NCBI RefSeq assembly: GCF_009208055.1
Contig: NZ_WFKI01000016.1
Coordinates: 1 to 55,001 of the forward strand
DNA length: 55,001 nt
Direction: 5' to 3'
Source of the DNA: Poseidonibacter ostreae
Lineage (GTDB): Bacteria; Campylobacterota; Campylobacteria; Campylobacterales; Arcobacteraceae
The translations under genes were made by a program, and so were the position numbers. Positions 53,124-55,001 of the stretch are shown piece after piece; the stretch's first letter is position 1; each line of letters opens with the position of its first letter. Under the pieces are notes generated by a model, which did not search any database, was not told the DNA's origin, and saw only the letters and a list, made by a program, of their open reading frames with translations.

Positions 53124-55001
53124 GTGAATTATAAAAATGAAAAACAAATATTAAATATTATTAAATTTACACCACCTTTATTTATTATATCTATTTCCAT
53201 TATTATTACAATATTTTTATATACGGAAAAGCAGTTAGCTCTTGAAGAAGAGAAAGATCAAATAAAAACGCAATTTATAAAAAGCAATAAAGAACTTATA
53301 AAAAAAGATGTAGATAAACTATATAATTTTATAAAAATAACTCAAAAAGAGACAGAAAAAAAACTTAAAGAAGAGATTAAACAAAGAGTCAAAGAAGCAC
53401 ATAGAACTGCAAATGCAATATACAGTATTAACAAAGATATAAAATCAGAAGAAGAGATAAAAAGACTTATAAAAGAAGCTTTAGTTCATATTAGGTTTAA
53501 TGAAAATAGAGGTTACTATTTTATTTATTCACTTAATAATTATGAATGTATACTACTACCAATTGCAAGAAAGTTTGAGGGTAAAAGTTTTTATAACTTT
53601 AAAGATGGGAAAGGTGAGTTTCTAACAAGAAAAATTGTAGCTCAAATTAAAAAAGAAAAAGAAGGTTATTTAAGTTGGTGGCATCATAAACCAGATGACA
53701 AAATAAATCAATATAAAAAAATTGGGTTTAATATGCATTTTGAACCTTATGATTGGTTTATTGGAACGGGTGAGTATTTTGTAGATTATGAGAAAACAGT
53801 TAAAAATGAAATATTAGAATATGTTAAAAAATTATCCTCATCTTTAAATAGCTATTATTTTATTTTAGATTATGATGGAAAGGTACTAACAAGTAATAAA
53901 AAGAATAGTAAAAATCTAACAATAAAAGAGTCAAATAAAAAAGAGTTAATTAGTATTGCAAAATCAGGAGCTGGTTATTTATCCTATGACAATAGTGAAA
54001 ATGCTACTACAAAAAACTCTATAAAAACAAGTTATTCAAAAGGTCTTAATGAGTGGAAGTGGGTAATTAGTAGAGATTTTCAACAAGATGAAATAGAGAA
54101 ACTTTTTAAAGTAAAAAAGGAAGAACTAAATCGTAAGTTTGATACTAATGTAATATTTATATTTAATCTTACAGCTATATTAACTTTAATACTTTTAGCA
54201 ATTTCTTTATATATTTCAAAACTATTGAAATTTAAATTTGAAAAATATAAAAATGATATTAAAGAAAAAATATTAGAAAATGATAGACAACAACATATGC
54301 TTGCACAACAGTCTAAAATGGCAGCAATGGGAGAGATGTTAGGTAATATTGCTCATCAATGGAGACAACCTCTTTCAATGATTACAACAGCTGCTAGTGG
54401 AATGAAAATGCAAAAAGAGTTTGATTCACTAGATGATGAAACATTTAATCGTTCTGTAGATAATATTACAAACTCAGCACAATATCTATCTAAAACTATT
54501 GATGATTTTAGAAACTTTTTCAAAACAGAAAAAGTAAGTTCACATATAAAAATAGCAAGTGTTTTAGAAAAAACATTAAAACTTACAAAAGAACAGTTTA
54601 AAAGTAATCAAATAAAAGAGATAGAAGAGATAGAGGACTTTGAAATATATGGAGTTGAGAATGAATTAATTCAGGCATTAATCAATATTTTAAATAACTC
54701 AAGAGATGTTCTTTTAACAAAAAAACAAGAAAGAGTAATTCAAATAAAAACATATATAGAAGATAATAAAGGAATTCTTAAAATCACTGATAATGGAGGT
54801 GGGATTAAAGAAGATATAATTGACAAAGTATTTGAACCATATTTTACTACAAAACATAAAGCACAAGGTACTGGAATTGGTTTATATATGACAGAAGAGA
54901 TTATAAAAAAACATTTAGAAGCGTCAATTAGAATAAAAAATACTACATTGATAATCAAAGGAATTGAATATAAAGGATTAGAGAGTAAAATTGTTTTTAA
55001 T
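53124..55001 (+). CDS. Cache-domain sensor histidine kinase (partial, runs off the end)
   Basis: The frame is open from a GTG at 53124 (AAGGA 8 nt upstream) to the last base, at least 626 codons with no stop. A membrane helix at about 17-36 is followed by a coiled stretch and two Cache modules. The first has R-G-Y-Y-F-I-Y, later W-W-H-H-K-P and W-F-I-G-T-G-E-Y; the second has Y-Y-F-I-L-D-Y-D-G. A second helix (about 345-368) leads to the H-box A-H-Q-W-R-Q-P-L and a HATPase with D-N-G-G-G-I and G-T-G-I-G-L. Small-molecule sensing outside the cell is likely. Confidence 0.9.
   Translation, partial: MNYKNEKQILNIIKFTPPLFIISISIIITIFLYTEKQLALEEEKDQIKTQFIKSNKELIKKDVDKLYNFIKITQKETEKKLKEEIKQRVKEAHRTANAIYSINKDIKSEEEIKRLIKEALVHIRFNENRGYYFIYSLNNYECILLPIARKFEGKSFYNFKDGKGEFLTRKIVAQIKKEKEGYLSWWHHKPDDKINQYKKIGFNMHFEPYDWFIGTGEYFVDYEKTVKNEILEYVKKLSSSLNSYYFILDYDGKVLTSNKKNSKNLTIKESNKKELISIAKSGAGYLSYDNSENATTKNSIKTSYSKGLNEWKWVISRDFQQDEIEKLFKVKKEELNRKFDTNVIFIFNLTAILTLILLAISLYISKLLKFKFEKYKNDIKEKILENDRQQHMLAQQSKMAAMGEMLGNIAHQWRQPLSMITTAASGMKMQKEFDSLDDETFNRSVDNITNSAQYLSKTIDDFRNFFKTEKVSSHIKIASVLEKTLKLTKEQFKSNQIKEIEEIEDFEIYGVENELIQALINILNNSRDVLLTKKQERVIQIKTYIEDNKGILKITDNGGGIKEDIIDKVFEPYFTTKHKAQGTGIGLYMTEEIIKKHLEASIRIKNTTLIIKGIEYKGLESKIVFN

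Overview
The window is very AT-rich and gene-dense. NifU/NifS-type Fe-S assembly, several 'HQWRQP' histidine kinases, a SelO homologue, RND pumps with TetR repressors and NhaA together suggest a Campylobacterota bacterium, most likely an Arcobacter-type one. This is an inference from gene content and base composition. No rRNA, tRNA, prophage, insertion sequence or CRISPR array was seen.

Layout. 0-2.3 kb: nifU and nifS (minus strand), one of two Fe-S assembly systems. 2.4-4.1 kb: an amino-acid-type ABC binding protein and its permease, with no ATPase beside them. 4.2-9.7 kb: a SUF operon, sufB-C-D-S-E plus a DUF59 (SufT-like) gene and a small membrane protein. 9.7-16.7 kb: a DMT transporter and a tetR-MFP-RND-tolC efflux operon. 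16.8-21.2 kb: a four-gene overlapping set of porin-like protein, small PBP-like protein, sensor kinase and receiver-kinase. 21.3-24.3 kb: selO, a divergent thioredoxin gene with an in-frame TGA at the first active-site cysteine, and truD. 24.5-28.9 kb: a methyltransferase, hipB with a broken hipA, a MazG-like gene and a Kef-type antiporter. 29.1-30.5 kb: an ArsR-regulated SO_0444-type metal permease. 31-33.6 kb: two tandem PLP transsulfuration-type enzymes. 33.7-36.6 kb: a DUF1007-NicO permease, a His-rich zinc-binding protein and a divergent Fur/Zur-like regulator. 36.6-40.9 kb: nhaA, an AraC regulator, a DMT transporter and an APC permease. 40.9-50.1 kb: an orphan NosD-like protein, a DAACS symporter and a second tetR-tolC-MFP-RND operon. 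50.2-55 kb: a chemoreceptor, an SDR oxidoreductase and a Cache-domain histidine kinase that runs off the end.

The most interesting signal is the thioredoxin at 22965-23342. UGA replaces the first cysteine of its W-C-G-S-C active site. A hairpin with a GG-containing loop follows at the spacing expected of a bacterial SECIS element. This predicts a periplasmic selenocysteine thioredoxin.

A 25-bp palindromic operator (AAATARGAY, 7 nt, GTCYTAWTT) occurs upstream of nifS, twice upstream of sufB, and between selO and this thioredoxin gene. It probably links Fe-S assembly and thiol redox in one regulon, perhaps under an Rrf2/IscR-type regulator that is not in the window. Other points are two open frames directly after binding-protein stop codons that lack a usual start codon, a decayed hipA, paired operator sites for Zur-, ArsR- and TetR-type regulators, and a structured gene-free stretch at 30.6-30.8 kb.
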